This document shows, in pieces, positions 34,411-43,897 of a stretch of 64,000 nt of DNA. Under the pieces are notes generated by a model, which was not told where the DNA came from, did not search any database, and worked only from the letters and a program-made list of their open reading frames with translations. The translations under genes were made by a program, and so were the position numbers. The stretch lies in assembly GCA_037974965.1 (NCBI GenBank), contig JBBPFI010000008.1, positions 1,550,001 through 1,614,000 of the forward strand. Direction: 5' to 3'. Each line of letters begins with the position of its first letter. The stretch's first letter is position 1. The DNA is from Dacryopinax spathularia (lineage: Eukaryota > Basidiomycota > Dacrymycetes > Dacrymycetales > Dacrymycetaceae).

Positions 34411-36147
34411 ATGCAATTCTTCCGCCGTCGCTCATCCTCCCGAACACGATCAACAACCCCCAACTCCCTCCCTCCCAACAACGCCTCCGACGCCACCTCA
34501 ACGACGTCCGACTCCACGCGAGGCCGGTCCCCCCTCCCTCCCACTACTCAGAGGAACACCTCATTCTCCAGCCGCTCGCGCTCCCGCCCTCCACCCTCTA
34601 TTCCGCCGTACATCCATGCAGCCCTCACCGACCCCAAGTACCTCAAGCTCGTCCTCTCCACTCTAGAAGACCGAGAGCGGCAGCGAAATCACTGGATGAC
34701 GCGCTCCCCCCGCCACTCCTCCCGGAGCGAGCCCAGCGAGCCACAACACAACACCCAGCCGCCGAAGGACGCCCTGTCAAGATACTCTATCCGGCTCGGC
34801 ATGTACGCCCAATCTCAAGGCAAGAACCGGTATTCAGGCGGAATAGTCCCCTATGACCATAACATCGTCCTCCCCCCTCCTTCCGTCGCCAAGGGGGAAT
34901 ACGTGAACGCCTCCTGGGTCCGAGAACCGCACGGCGGGAAATGGTGGATCGCCGCTCAAGCCCCTGTACCACTCACTACGCATGCATTTCTGGCCCTGTG
35001 CTGCGAGCCGGTGCGGCCGCAGCAAAGCGCGTGTGCGGAGGGGAAGGGGATAAGAGCGCGGAGAGTAGAGATGATCGTCGTCCTCACACGCGATATCGAG
35101 CTCCGCGTCAAAAAGGCCGACCCATACATCCCCTCCACAGTCGGCAGTAGCCTGACGTACGACCCTCCGCCCGATGCTTCACCAGAAGCGAAACCGATCA
35201 CCATTAAGCTGGTTAGGAGTGAGCGGCTGCCCGGGCAGGTGGTTAGGAGTTGGCTGGAGGTTAATGGAAGGGGGGTGGAGCATTGGGTGTTTGAGGGTTG
35301 GCCGGATCATGGTGTTCCCCTTGAATCGCAAGGGTTGCTGGGGATGGTAGAAGGGGTCGATGAGGTGCTCATGGGCGGCGTCGGCGGTGGGGCGAAAGCT
35401 CCACCATCGTCAGCAGGAGGCGGGCGAGACGGAGCAGGGGAAGGGCAGACGGGTGGAGTGGAGAAGGGGGATGGGGATGGGGATGGGGATGATGGACAGG
35501 GGAAATTGGCGATCGTACACTGCTCGGCTGGTATTGGACGAACGGGGACGTGGATCGCGCTCTGCAGCCTCCTACGGTTCTATGGCCTCCTTCGGCCCGT
35601 TCGTCCTTCCCCATCCTCTGGCTTCACCTCCTCATCCGCCCCGCCTCTACCGAGCACTGGTCCCTCCCCCCTCAACACGTCCAATGATGACAACCTGATA
35701 CCAGCAGGCCCCTCTCCCCTAGGCCCTTTCCCCCCTATCGCCGCCAGCCCAAGAGAACCGCCGATCGAGGATGAAGTCGCTAAAGATGTGGATGCCCTGC
35801 GCGAGCAGAGGACTGGGATGCTCCAGAGGGATGAACAGGTTATGTGGGTGTACAGAGTCCTTCGAGAGTGTCTGCTCCGCCACGAGAAAGAAGAGCGGGA
35901 AAGAGATAGGAGCGAGTCCCGCGGCCGGCCCCGACCCGGGGAGACTCGTCCCCCTGCTGGAGGGGAAGAGAGAGGACGAGCAGCAGGCCAGGGAGAAGGA
36001 GACGGAAGAAAGGGGAGGAGTCTGTCGAGGCTTAGGGAGCGGTTGGGGGCGGAGGAGAGGGAGGGGAGGGGAGGGAGGAGCGAGAGTCGGGATGGGAGGA
36101 GGGGGAGGGGGTATGCTGGGATGGGGGGGTGGAGTGAGGAGGACTAA
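34411..36147 (+). CDS. Classical protein tyrosine phosphatase, 578 aa
   Basis: Single exon. The PTP domain spans residues about 120-490: a substrate-loop-like YVNASW segment, a KWWIAAQAPVPLT segment matching the YIATQGP motif, the general-acid loop WPDHGVP at 297-303, and the P-loop HCSAGIGRTG at 370-379 with catalytic Cys371 and Arg377. The N-terminal 75 residues are Ser/Arg-rich and the C-terminal 90 are Arg/Glu/Gly-rich, both probably disordered. A run of GGGGAT hexamers codes an Asp/Gly tract just before the P-loop, and a Pro/Ser-rich loop of about 45 residues interrupts the domain after it. Such enzymes dephosphorylate MAP kinases and other phosphotyrosine proteins; the target is not readable. 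All catalytic residues are present. Confidence 0.9.
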   Translation: MQFFRRRSSSRTRSTTPNSLPPNNASDATSTTSDSTRGRSPLPPTTQRNTSFSSRSRSRPPPSIPPYIHAALTDPKYLKLVLSTLEDRERQRNHWMTRSPRHSSRSEPSEPQHNTQPPKDALSRYSIRLGMYAQSQGKNRYSGGIVPYDHNIVLPPPSVAKGEYVNASWVREPHGGKWWIAAQAPVPLTTHAFLALCCEPVRPQQSACAEGKGIRARRVEMIVVLTRDIELRVKKADPYIPSTVGSSLTYDPPPDASPEAKPITIKLVRSERLPGQVVRSWLEVNGRGVEHWVFEGWPDHGVPLESQGLLGMVEGVDEVLMGGVGGGAKAPPSSAGGGRDGAGEGQTGGVEKGDGDGDGDDGQGKLAIVHCSAGIGRTGTWIALCSLLRFYGLLRPVRPSPSSGFTSSSAPPLPSTGPSPLNTSNDDNLIPAGPSPLGPFPPIAASPREPPIEDEVAKDVDALREQRTGMLQRDEQVMWVYRVLRECLLRHEKEERERDRSESRGRPRPGETRPPAGGEERGRAAGQGEGDGRKGRSLSRLRERLGAEEREGRGGRSESRDGRRGRGYAGMGGWSEED

Positions 36148-36428
36148 TAATTCGTCGGAGAGTGGGGATTAACGAGGGAGTGCCGGGGAAGTAGGCTGGG
36201 GAGAGTCCTGCGCTGCATCTGCCTCAGACGAGCTCGAGCTACGAAGTTGTTGTGCAGTAATGTAACTTATCATTATGTTGCTTTGACCTCACGATCGACG
36301 GAACGAATGGCATGCACGAAACAGTGTTCGACGCCTGCAGTGAAACACGCTGTGAGTATCCATCACGTGAGTAGACGGGAGTAAAAACCAGTGCGTGCCA
36401 GCGGGAGGCCAATCGCTAACGTCTTCCC

Positions 36429-37640
36429 ATGTCTTCGTGTCCCCTCCTCCTGGCAATGAACACGTCAGGATCAGCCAACAACATGAACAAGAAGCGCCCC
36501 TCAACATTCCACAAACTGCCTCCTGAGCTATTGATCCTGATCTTTGAGCACGCTCACTCAAGCCTCTGCGCAGACTTGCTGGACACTTCTTCGTTTTCCA
36601 GCTTGACACGAGACCAAACGCGAGAGAATGCAAGGTTGTTGCTCGTCCTCCTCTCGGCGCTCTGCGGGACCTGTCCGTTATGGAAACAGCTGGCTAGCAA
36701 CCTTCCGAACTTATGGACCGTCATCCCCCTCCTAGGTCTAGGCGGGTACGATGCGAATATTGCGCTGCATCAATTCATCACCCTCTCCGCCTGCCGGCCG
36801 CTCACTCTGCTAGTGGACATAGGCGGCAACCCCGACAAGATCCAAGACGACCTGTACTTCCTCTCCCTCTTCCACACCTCCAAGAGGGTGACAAACATGA
36901 ACCTCTTCTCTGCTGGAATTGCAAAGTCAAGTGGTGCCGCAGACAGAGACCGCAAGCAAGCGTTCCGCTCTCTCTGCCAGTACACCTTCCCCGCTCTGAA
37001 GCACTTGACGATCAGCGACGGCTTCCTCTACCTCCGTGCGCGGCACTGCTCCTGGCTGCAGACCCATGTAGCGCGGCTAGAATCGCTCGATTTTGGCCTA
37101 GCGACCGACCTGACGGGCGAATCACTCCTCCGAACACCCGTCCTTCTGCCCCTTCAAAACCTCCGCCGGCTCCGACTGCACGTCTTCTGCCTGTACACCA
37201 TCACAGACCCACACATGGCCCCGCTCCCCACACTTCAGCAACTCCACATAGGCTCCGCGGTCGAGCCCTCCCACAGTGGACACATCATACCGGAGATTCA
37301 AGCGGGGCTCGGGCGCGCATTCCTCGATCTGCTCTGGCGAGCGCGCAACCTCGAACGACTCGCTTGCTGGGACTTCATTTTCGACAGCCAGGACGGACAA
37401 CTCGATTCATTCGTCGATGTCGATCTGGCGCGGTCGTTGCGCGAGCTGGAGGTGCACGGGGGCGAGGTTCCGAGCGCTTCGCTGCAGTCGATTTTGGACG
37501 TTCGAGCTAGGGGCGCGGGCGGGATGCTGGAGAAGGTCTTGCTACAGGATGTTCGCTTCTTGCCGCAAAGTTCAGTGAGCGGTATACCACGTCTGAAGAT
37601 TCCGGACGGTATGCGCGTCGAGATCGTCAACTGCATCTGA
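36429..37640 (+). CDS. F-box protein with LRR-like repeats, 403 aa (paralogue 2)
   Basis: Single exon with the F-box at about 30-80 (FHKLPPELLILIFEHAHSSL). It then has the same chain of blocks as paralogue 1: LPNLWTVIPLLGL, CRPLTLLVDIGG, FPALKHLTISDGFLYLRA and LQNLRRLRLHVFCLY. By eye it is the closest of the group to the 32895-34007 gene. An upstream Met at 36429 and two later ones (36456 and 36483) all precede the F-box, so the start is not certain. Predicted SCF adaptor with unknown target. Confidence 0.85.
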   Translation: MSSCPLLLAMNTSGSANNMNKKRPSTFHKLPPELLILIFEHAHSSLCADLLDTSSFSSLTRDQTRENARLLLVLLSALCGTCPLWKQLASNLPNLWTVIPLLGLGGYDANIALHQFITLSACRPLTLLVDIGGNPDKIQDDLYFLSLFHTSKRVTNMNLFSAGIAKSSGAADRDRKQAFRSLCQYTFPALKHLTISDGFLYLRARHCSWLQTHVARLESLDFGLATDLTGESLLRTPVLLPLQNLRRLRLHVFCLYTITDPHMAPLPTLQQLHIGSAVEPSHSGHIIPEIQAGLGRAFLDLLWRARNLERLACWDFIFDSQDGQLDSFVDVDLARSLRELEVHGGEVPSASLQSILDVRARGAGGMLEKVLLQDVRFLPQSSVSGIPRLKIPDGMRVEIVNCI

Positions 37641-38423
37641 TCCATTCCGGTGTGCGCTCCCAAGTTCCGAGGCAACCTCCCTCGGAACAAATCTCCCCCG
37701 TTCCTCCGAGGCTGCTCTCGTGGCACACGGGAGAAAGAAAGGACAGCTTGCGAAGAATAGCACCACTGTCCATTGCCGCTCCGAAGACGTGGTACGGCAG
37801 AGCTTTCGATCTACTGTACATATCAGAGGTAGAAACTGAGTGTGTTTCTCGCATTTACTCGACTGTCCTTCGACCATCCTGCACAATTATAAGCGCTCGG
37901 CCTTTTCCGCACTTTCATCATGTTTAAGCATTTGAGTCTACCAGGCCCCGTTCCGCTATTCCGATTCCTGGCCATTGAGGGCAGTCCGGCAAGTTTCAAC
38001 ATCTCCGCTCGCCCTCGGAGCTGTCAGCGGCAGCGTACAAGCACCCTTGAGCGGAGTTGCGGCCGATGGGCGCGAATGGAGTCCGGCTGTCATCGAGTCA
38101 TAGGCTGTGTGAGCAGGCATTTTCTGCAAGAGGGTTGCCACAAAGATAACTAGGGGGACATATAACATTGTGCATCGGTCGGAGCTTGGACAATCGTGAC
38201 CCGCTCTGGTGTGCTGCTCCCGCCATTGGCCAAGAAGCCGCGAAGTCCGCGGAGCGCCGGTGCACACACCGCACGGAAGCAAATCAAGCGCTCTCCGACC
38301 CCACGGGGAGGTCCGACGAGTCCGACCCCTCACTTTGCTCTTAAACCACCAGGAGCTGCTCAGTCGAATACACAATGCTTGCACTAGTCTTCTCAAATCG
38401 CAGCCTTACGGCGAGCAAGTGTC
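37641..38423. other. Intergenic region between two F-box genes
   Basis: This 783-bp stretch has no recognised gene; short frames on both strands lack domains. It should contain the promoter of the 38424 gene. Confidence 0.45.
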
Positions 38424-39554
38424 ATGGCGACTATAGACGACCTTCCTTGTGAGCTTCTGTTGCTTATATTCGAGTTCATCCATGGGGAATGCGTCTCTCA
38501 AATGCTGGGGGACTGGTCGAAGGACGAGCGAAGCCGAGCCGCGGCGCATGATTTCATTCTATCCCTACGTTCGCTTTCGTCAGTCGACTCGCGTTGGCGC
38601 AGCTTAGCACTATGTGCACCGAAACTGTGGAGTGTCGTCGTGCTGGTCGATATTTTCGAAGATTTCGCCATCAGGATTCAAGACTTCCTCGAACGATCCC
38701 GCTGCCATACGCTCACCCTCGTTATTAACATGGGCGCCACCAAACTCTCGAACGCTCTTCGCATAACCGCAGAGTCTGGAGCACTCAGTCGCGTCAGGGC
38801 TATGAACGTTGCTCTGCATAGCATGGAGACCTACCGCGTCATGAGCGAGTTCAACTTCCCGTCTCTCCAACATCTTCGATGCACCGCTGGCGTCATTCCT
38901 TCTCGTCCTAACGAGTGGACTTGGCTCCAAAGGCACGCTGCCACCCTGGAGTCATTCGAGGTCGCATCGACACGCTTGCTCTTCCTACCTACACCGACCA
39001 TTCATATGTCGTTCACAAACCTCAAACGACTCTACCTCGAGACGTCGGACTGGGACGCACTCCAGATGTTGCACGGCAGCGAGCTGCCTGTACTAGAACA
39101 TCTGCATCTCGTGCACGTGGAGCCATCCGCCGACTTCTACGTCCTCCTATTCCTGCTCCCAGAGCGGATGGACAACCTCCGAATTCTCACCGTAGAAGGG
39201 GCATTCGACGAACATGTCATCGAACACTTACTCAAGATCTCCAACAAGCTGGAGCATTTCACCTGTACGGCCGGTTTATGTGGGGAAGGGATGCTCGACT
39301 GGGTAGCTCAGAAGCTGACAGGCCGATCGGGCGACCTCCGCCTGCCGTCTTTGAAGTCCATCACCTTGCGCGATGGGACCATGATACGGGACAATCTTCA
39401 GGAGCTCATGAGCGCTTGCGGTTCAGCTGCTCTGCCTAACATCGAATCTGTGGATCTAGAACGCATTCGCATTGCCCAGTTTGAGGACTCCGAGACGGAT
39501 CTCCCGCTTATTGTTCCCTCAAAGCTCCGACTTCGCTTTATCGATTGCGTCTAG
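38424..39554 (+). CDS. F-box protein with LRR-like repeats, 376 aa (paralogue 3)
   Basis: Single exon starting MATIDDLPCELLLLIFEFIH, so the F-box is at the very N-terminus. The block order is shared with the other paralogues (APKLWSVVVLVDIF, CHTLTLVINMGA, FPSLQHLRCTAGVIPSRPNE, FTNLKRLYLETSDWDALQML), but it is more diverged. It ends in a short LRFIDCV tail that echoes the MRVEIVNCI end of paralogue 2. Predicted SCF substrate adaptor; target unknown. Confidence 0.85.
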   Translation: MATIDDLPCELLLLIFEFIHGECVSQMLGDWSKDERSRAAAHDFILSLRSLSSVDSRWRSLALCAPKLWSVVVLVDIFEDFAIRIQDFLERSRCHTLTLVINMGATKLSNALRITAESGALSRVRAMNVALHSMETYRVMSEFNFPSLQHLRCTAGVIPSRPNEWTWLQRHAATLESFEVASTRLLFLPTPTIHMSFTNLKRLYLETSDWDALQMLHGSELPVLEHLHLVHVEPSADFYVLLFLLPERMDNLRILTVEGAFDEHVIEHLLKISNKLEHFTCTAGLCGEGMLDWVAQKLTGRSGDLRLPSLKSITLRDGTMIRDNLQELMSACGSAALPNIESVDLERIRIAQFEDSETDLPLIVPSKLRLRFIDCV

Positions 39555-39694
39555 GCGCACGCGTGGCTTCAACATGGTCCGCAAGATACACCAGTCATGG
39601 CCACTCAACTCGCCTGCACATGCCAACTATCAATTATTCAGTTCATGACCGGCAGAAGAACGCGTATCTAATCGTCCATCACCCCAACACGACT

Positions 39695-40381
39695 CTATTT
39701 CTTGCCGAACACCTTGACCCGCTCCTCTAGCGGCTTGAACGTCTTCTCCCCAGCGGGCGCGGTAGCCTCGCCGAATGGCATCTGGGCGACCAGAGCCCAC
39801 GTGACGGGCAGATCGAAGATCTCGCGAATCTTCTCGTCGATGAGCGGGTTGTAATGCTAAAGCAGTATATCAGTATCTCCACCAAAGGATTGGCCCACAA
39901 CGCGGCTCACCTGAAGACTCGCCGAAACGCCCTCGTTCGCCAGTGCCGTCCAAACGATAAACTGCGCCATCGCATTCGAATGCTGGCTAAACTCCGGGAA
40001 CCGGTCCTGGTAGAGCGGGAACATATCCTGCATCGCCTTAACCGCGGCATTATCCTCAAAGAACAACACCGTCCCGTGTCCAGCCTTGAAGCATCCATTG
40101 ACCTTCGCTTCCGTCTTCGGGAACTCGTCGGCCGGTACAATGGGCTTGAGGATGGACAAGACGGTGTCCCATATTTTGGCGTGCGCCTCGCCGAAAGCGA
40201 CCACGGCGCGTGTGGACTGGGAGTTGAACGAGGAGGGAGCGTGCTTGACGGCGGCTTCGACGATCTGGACTACGCGGTCGTCGGAGATGGGGATGTGGTC
40301 GCTGATCGTGTAGACGGACCGGCGGAGCTCGATGGCCTTGAGGAAGGCCTCGGAGCCTGGGACGGAGGTTTGGGCGGACAT
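39695..40381 (-). CDS. Nitroreductase-family protein, Frm2/Hbn1 type, 210 aa
   Basis: Exons 40381-39911 and 39856-39695. FMN-dependent nitroreductase-like fold of the fungal Frm2/Hbn1 branch, which acts in oxidative-stress and fatty-acid-linked redox responses. Landmarks are AIELRRSVYTISDHIPISDD, HAPSSFNSQSTRAVV, TVLFFEDNAAV, FPEFSQHSNAMAQFIVWTAL and, after the intron, HYNPLIDEKIREIFDLP. Length matches the family (about 200 aa). No targeting signal is seen. The intron donor GTGAGC is one of few host donors with A at +4. A TTAAAT-type element lies about 100 bases upstream of the ATG on the minus strand. Confidence 0.9.
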
Positions 40382-41140
40382 GTTGCTATTGGCGAAGATG
40401 CGAGGGAAGGCTTATGCAGCGCGGAAACGAGGGGAATGGGTGTGCTTGTATTGACCACTGTCGAGCTCAACCTGGCCGGTATTTAACCGCCTCCCCGTCC
40501 TGCCTACATGTCCGCCACGCAACGGACCTCCTCAACCCGGTCACTTCGCACCGCGAGGCAAGGCGACGCGCTTCGTCCGTAACTGTGGCGCACTCCCACA
40601 ATGTGCAAAGGCTGAGATAATCACCTCATCCCCTATCGTCAGCAAGCTGACCTCATCGCGATCCCTCGCCCTCCAAACCGCGCTTTCCGTCGCTGACCCT
40701 CAAGATTTCAAACCTCTTTTCTTGCTGTTCGTCCTCCCGGTTGGTGGATGTGTTTCGTGGGTTATCGGACCAATTTTGGATTTTGCCCGATCCCGACGTT
40801 CGCATGCCCGATGCGACCGGCCCTCAGCCTTGTGCCTCGCGACGCAAAAGCAGCGCTTTCCCTGAGTACGTAATGTCTGGTTGACTCATTCCGGATGACG
40901 CGAGCTATTTGTCCGAACGCGAGCCTTGCGTAAGCACTGGAATGCTGCGAGGTTTCCGGAGGTGTTGGCGGTGTTGCGGGGTGGAGGTGTCCGTGGGCTG
41001 TAGGTGGATTACGCGAGTTGGTCAGGTTTATTACGCCCTCGTGTCATTAGGAATGTTCAAGATAATGTGCCCTTGAAGCGCCGTCTCTAGCAGGGCGAAT
41101 CTACTTGTCCAAAATCCTGGTATACCCCTCCGATTGCTGT
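40382..41140. other. Intergenic region
   Basis: This 759-bp stretch has no recognised gene. It contains the nitroreductase promoter and the 3' flank of the next F-box gene. Confidence 0.5.
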
Positions 41141-42382
41141 TCAAACAACAATCCCTTCCTGCAACGCCCCCTCGCCCAGAGTCAAACGCCTCTCCTTTCG
41201 CTCCCCCTCCTCCATCCCCAGTCCCAGTCCCGTAGCCTCACCAACCATCACCTCTCGCGCGCAAGCACTCCCCACCCCCGCCGAAACGCCCCTGCTCTTC
41301 CCAATAGCCCCCTCGGGCGCAGAGCGCACCAATTTAAGCTCCACCGTCCCTCCCTGAAGAACAACACTCCTCAACAACCCCTCCCCCTCCCTCTTCTCCC
41401 CCTCGCCCTCGCCCTGCACGAACCTCAAGATCCTCTCCAACCCCACACACTCCCTCACATCCCCCGCCAGCCTAAACTCCCTCAACCCCCTGCTCCCGCA
41501 CAGCAAACCCAAGATAACCTCCTCATGCGCGCCTCCTTCGACCGCTAGGACTTCCAGTTTCCCGCATCCTCCAAGCGGGGCGTAGGAGCGCCAGATCTCC
41601 GATCCTGGGCCTCGGTGCAATAAATGCAGTTCCCTCAGCTCCGGCAGTGGGGAGGCCAGGAGCGGGAGGTAATGGGTCTCCGTCCCCCTCAGCATGAGCT
41701 TCTCCAGTTTCGGGAGTACACACCCAGGTGGGGTGTAAGAAGGCACCGCACAATGTCCCAGCGAAAGACTCTTGAGCGTAAAGCCGTGGAGAGCGAGCCA
41801 GTGCCAGTCCGGCGGACCTGGCAGGACTCCACCGGTGATGCGCAGGCGCTCGAGAGCGGGGAAATGGGTCGAGCCGAGGGTGAATGCGATACTGGAGCTG
41901 GAACGGAGGACGGCTATGTCTAGTTCTTTTACCCTCCCCAAGGCACGCGTGGTGGAGAGGGTGTCGAGTGCGGACTGGAGAGATTTTGTCCAGCTGTTTA
42001 TCATCAGCGTTAGCGGCCTGCATCCAGAGCGGGCAAGATGGAGCGAGAGGTTGAAGGTGCAGCCCGAGGCGGGGTCGACGATCGGTATCGTGCTCCACAA
42101 GCTGGAGTGGTTGAGCGCAAGGGCGCGCCAGGTTCGGGAGACGCTGCTGATGGAGTGGAGGAAGGAAAGGTAGTCCCGGACTAGAGGGTGAGGCGCGGAT
42201 TGGGGCCAGAGGGTGGTGAGTGTGAAGAGGGCGGAGTGGTGGGCGTGGTCGATTATCGTTAGCAGGAGTTCGGGCGGGAGGTTCGAGATGGGGCTGCTGA
42301 TGCTGCTTGGGTCGTTGGCGAGCTCACGGTCGGAGGGTGGGCTGAGCCGTGGTGAGGTGGGGTAGGCGCAGGAGTCGCTCAT
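41141..42382 (-). CDS. F-box protein with LRR-like repeats, 413 aa (paralogue 4)
   Basis: Single exon on the minus strand, the last clear host gene before the mobile element. The F-box lies at about 33-85 (ISNLPPELLLTIIDHAHHSA). The shared chain follows: LWSTIPIVDP, CRPLTLMINSW, FPALERLRITGGVLPGPPDW and LPKLEKLMLRGTETHYLPLL. The C-terminal 80 residues (Glu/Gly/Arg-rich, then Ala/Gly-rich) are unlike the other paralogues. Predicted SCF adaptor with unknown target. Confidence 0.85.
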   Translation of the reverse strand: MSDSCAYPTSPRLSPPSDRELANDPSSISSPISNLPPELLLTIIDHAHHSALFTLTTLWPQSAPHPLVRDYLSFLHSISSVSRTWRALALNHSSLWSTIPIVDPASGCTFNLSLHLARSGCRPLTLMINSWTKSLQSALDTLSTTRALGRVKELDIAVLRSSSSIAFTLGSTHFPALERLRITGGVLPGPPDWHWLALHGFTLKSLSLGHCAVPSYTPPGCVLPKLEKLMLRGTETHYLPLLASPLPELRELHLLHRGPGSEIWRSYAPLGGCGKLEVLAVEGGAHEEVILGLLCGSRGLREFRLAGDVRECVGLERILRFVQGEGEGEKREGEGLLRSVVLQGGTVELKLVRSAPEGAIGKSRGVSAGVGSACAREVMVGEATGLGLGMEEGERKERRLTLGEGALQEGIVV

Positions 42383-42766
42383 CTTGCTTATTGTTCAAAG
42401 ATGCTCTTCATGGTGGATGATGGGAGGTTGTTATATGAAGTTGGAGAGGGAGGGTACCCGAGAGGTGTGAAGGTCATGATGGACGTTAGAGCACCGGAAC
42501 GGTACTCATCCGCCAGTCGCCAGATGGCGTACGAGCGTACGACCGCGCTTCTGACGTGCTTTCTCGGACGGATACATGGCTTTGGAATGGGTTTGTTCGC
42601 ATTCCAATGTTGCATGCTGCATGTCTGAGAAGACGCAACTTGGAGTATTGGGTGGTCGTGGTCTCCCGACGACGGGGTGAAGGGATTGAAGGGGAATGGG
42701 ATAGGCGCCCATGTCGCGCTATGACGCGTTGTTATTGATAACCCTAACCCTGAAACATTCCCCGTC

Positions 42767-43254
42767 TATGACGAGACGAATGGGACAAAATGCATTCCCA
42801 AAGAGCACATCATTGCTGAGCACGGACTTGCCCGCATCAGCCCGGACCAGCCCGCACGTGCCCTGCTCTCCACTGATGGGCCCTCCTGTGCAGCATTCAC
42901 CCGGGGATTGCGCCCTGTTCTCCCTTCATCTACCCTATCGTTTCCAGCCCTATCCAGCCCTATGTGTCACTGTCAAAAGCCCGTTTAATATTAAATGATA
43001 AAAGTTGGGCCAAAAAGCGGAGGCAAATGGCTTCTCTCATCAGGACAACCGCCAAAAACAGGTGACAGAGTGATCAGGGCTGATCAGGGCTGATCAGGGC
43101 TGATCAGGGCTGATCAGTGCAATCGAAGGCACTGTCGTGCTCTATAGGGGGGACTGGGGCTGCCCAGGTTTTGGCACTGTAGATGGCGGACTTAGGGTGC
43201 TGGTCTCGTAAACAAGCATTTGGGAATGCATTTAGTCCCAATCTTCTCGTCATA
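42767..43254. repeat. 36-bp inverted repeats bounding a 488-bp segment
   Basis: The sequence at 42767-42802 is repeated in inverted orientation at 43219-43254, with three mismatches in 36 positions. The core GGGACAAAATGCATTCCC is itself nearly palindromic. The segment has no coding capacity and could be a small non-autonomous DNA transposon or foldback. No target-site duplication was found by eye. Confidence 0.65.
43071..43120 (+). repeat. Five tandem copies of a 10-bp unit
   Basis: The unit TGATCAGGGC occurs four times exactly, then once as TGATCAGTGC. Each contains the palindrome TGATCA. Confidence 0.98.
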
Positions 43255-43568
43255 CCCGTCGGTTTAATTAAGCATTCCAAAACACACCGCCCAGTTGGCA
43301 ACAAGCACCTTCCCAACGATCACCTCGAGTCACAGGCTTGGGATGACGCTAGCTCGCTTCCGCAAACAAGCTCGTCACCGAAGACGGACAACCGGATACT
43401 GTAGTCTGCGTATCATGTTACCCATCGCCGATCTCCCTCAAGCGCCCGCCCAAAAAGGCAGCACCAGCAAACTCTTTGACCGGCTAATCCCCATCCCTAT
43501 GGTTGTGTTTATGGGACAAAAGCTCCCTATGGAAGCAAAATTGCTCATTCGCCGAGGCCAAAGTGGTT

Positions 43569-43600
43569 TTGCCGAGGCAACAGCCCTTTTGCCTCGGCAA
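43569..43600. repeat. Perfect 12-bp inverted repeat (hairpin)
   Basis: TTGCCGAGGCAA at 43569-43580 and its reverse complement TTGCCTCGGCAA at 43589-43600 are separated by 8 bases. The surroundings contain further TTGCCGnGG-like fragments. Confidence 0.85.
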
Positions 43601-43897
43601 TGGGGGACTTTTGCCGGGGAAGAAGCAGGGCTTCCCCAGCGTTTGGGTCCAGTCGCGGCATAAGCGTCTGGCGGGAGGAAATGGAAGCTTTACCAGGACC
43701 CTGATCCAGCTCCATGATACCCAGATCAGGGTCAGGGTTCTGGCCTGGCTAACGCTTGGGGTCCCTGCCAGAATGGCCATGGTCAACATTGCCGAGACCA
43801 CGCTCCCCACCTTATGCTGGTACCTTGCGGTTCCTCCTTCCCTCCACCTTCACATCATCAGCTTGCTCACCCAACCCAGACACAATCCGCACCCCAC

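Larger units (their letters stand above)
42383..43897. other. Repeat-bearing border between host genes and the large element
   Basis: No gene is recognised in 1.5 kb. It holds a telomere-like pair of repeats, a 36-bp inverted repeat pair enclosing 0.5 kb, a 10-bp tandem array and a perfect 12-bp hairpin, all listed separately. The left end of the element probably lies here, but I could not fix it. Confidence 0.6.

Noticed and set aside
43071-43120. CRISPR-like array
   Set aside because: The units are 10 bp and directly adjacent without spacers, in a eukaryotic genome; it is a short tandem repeat.
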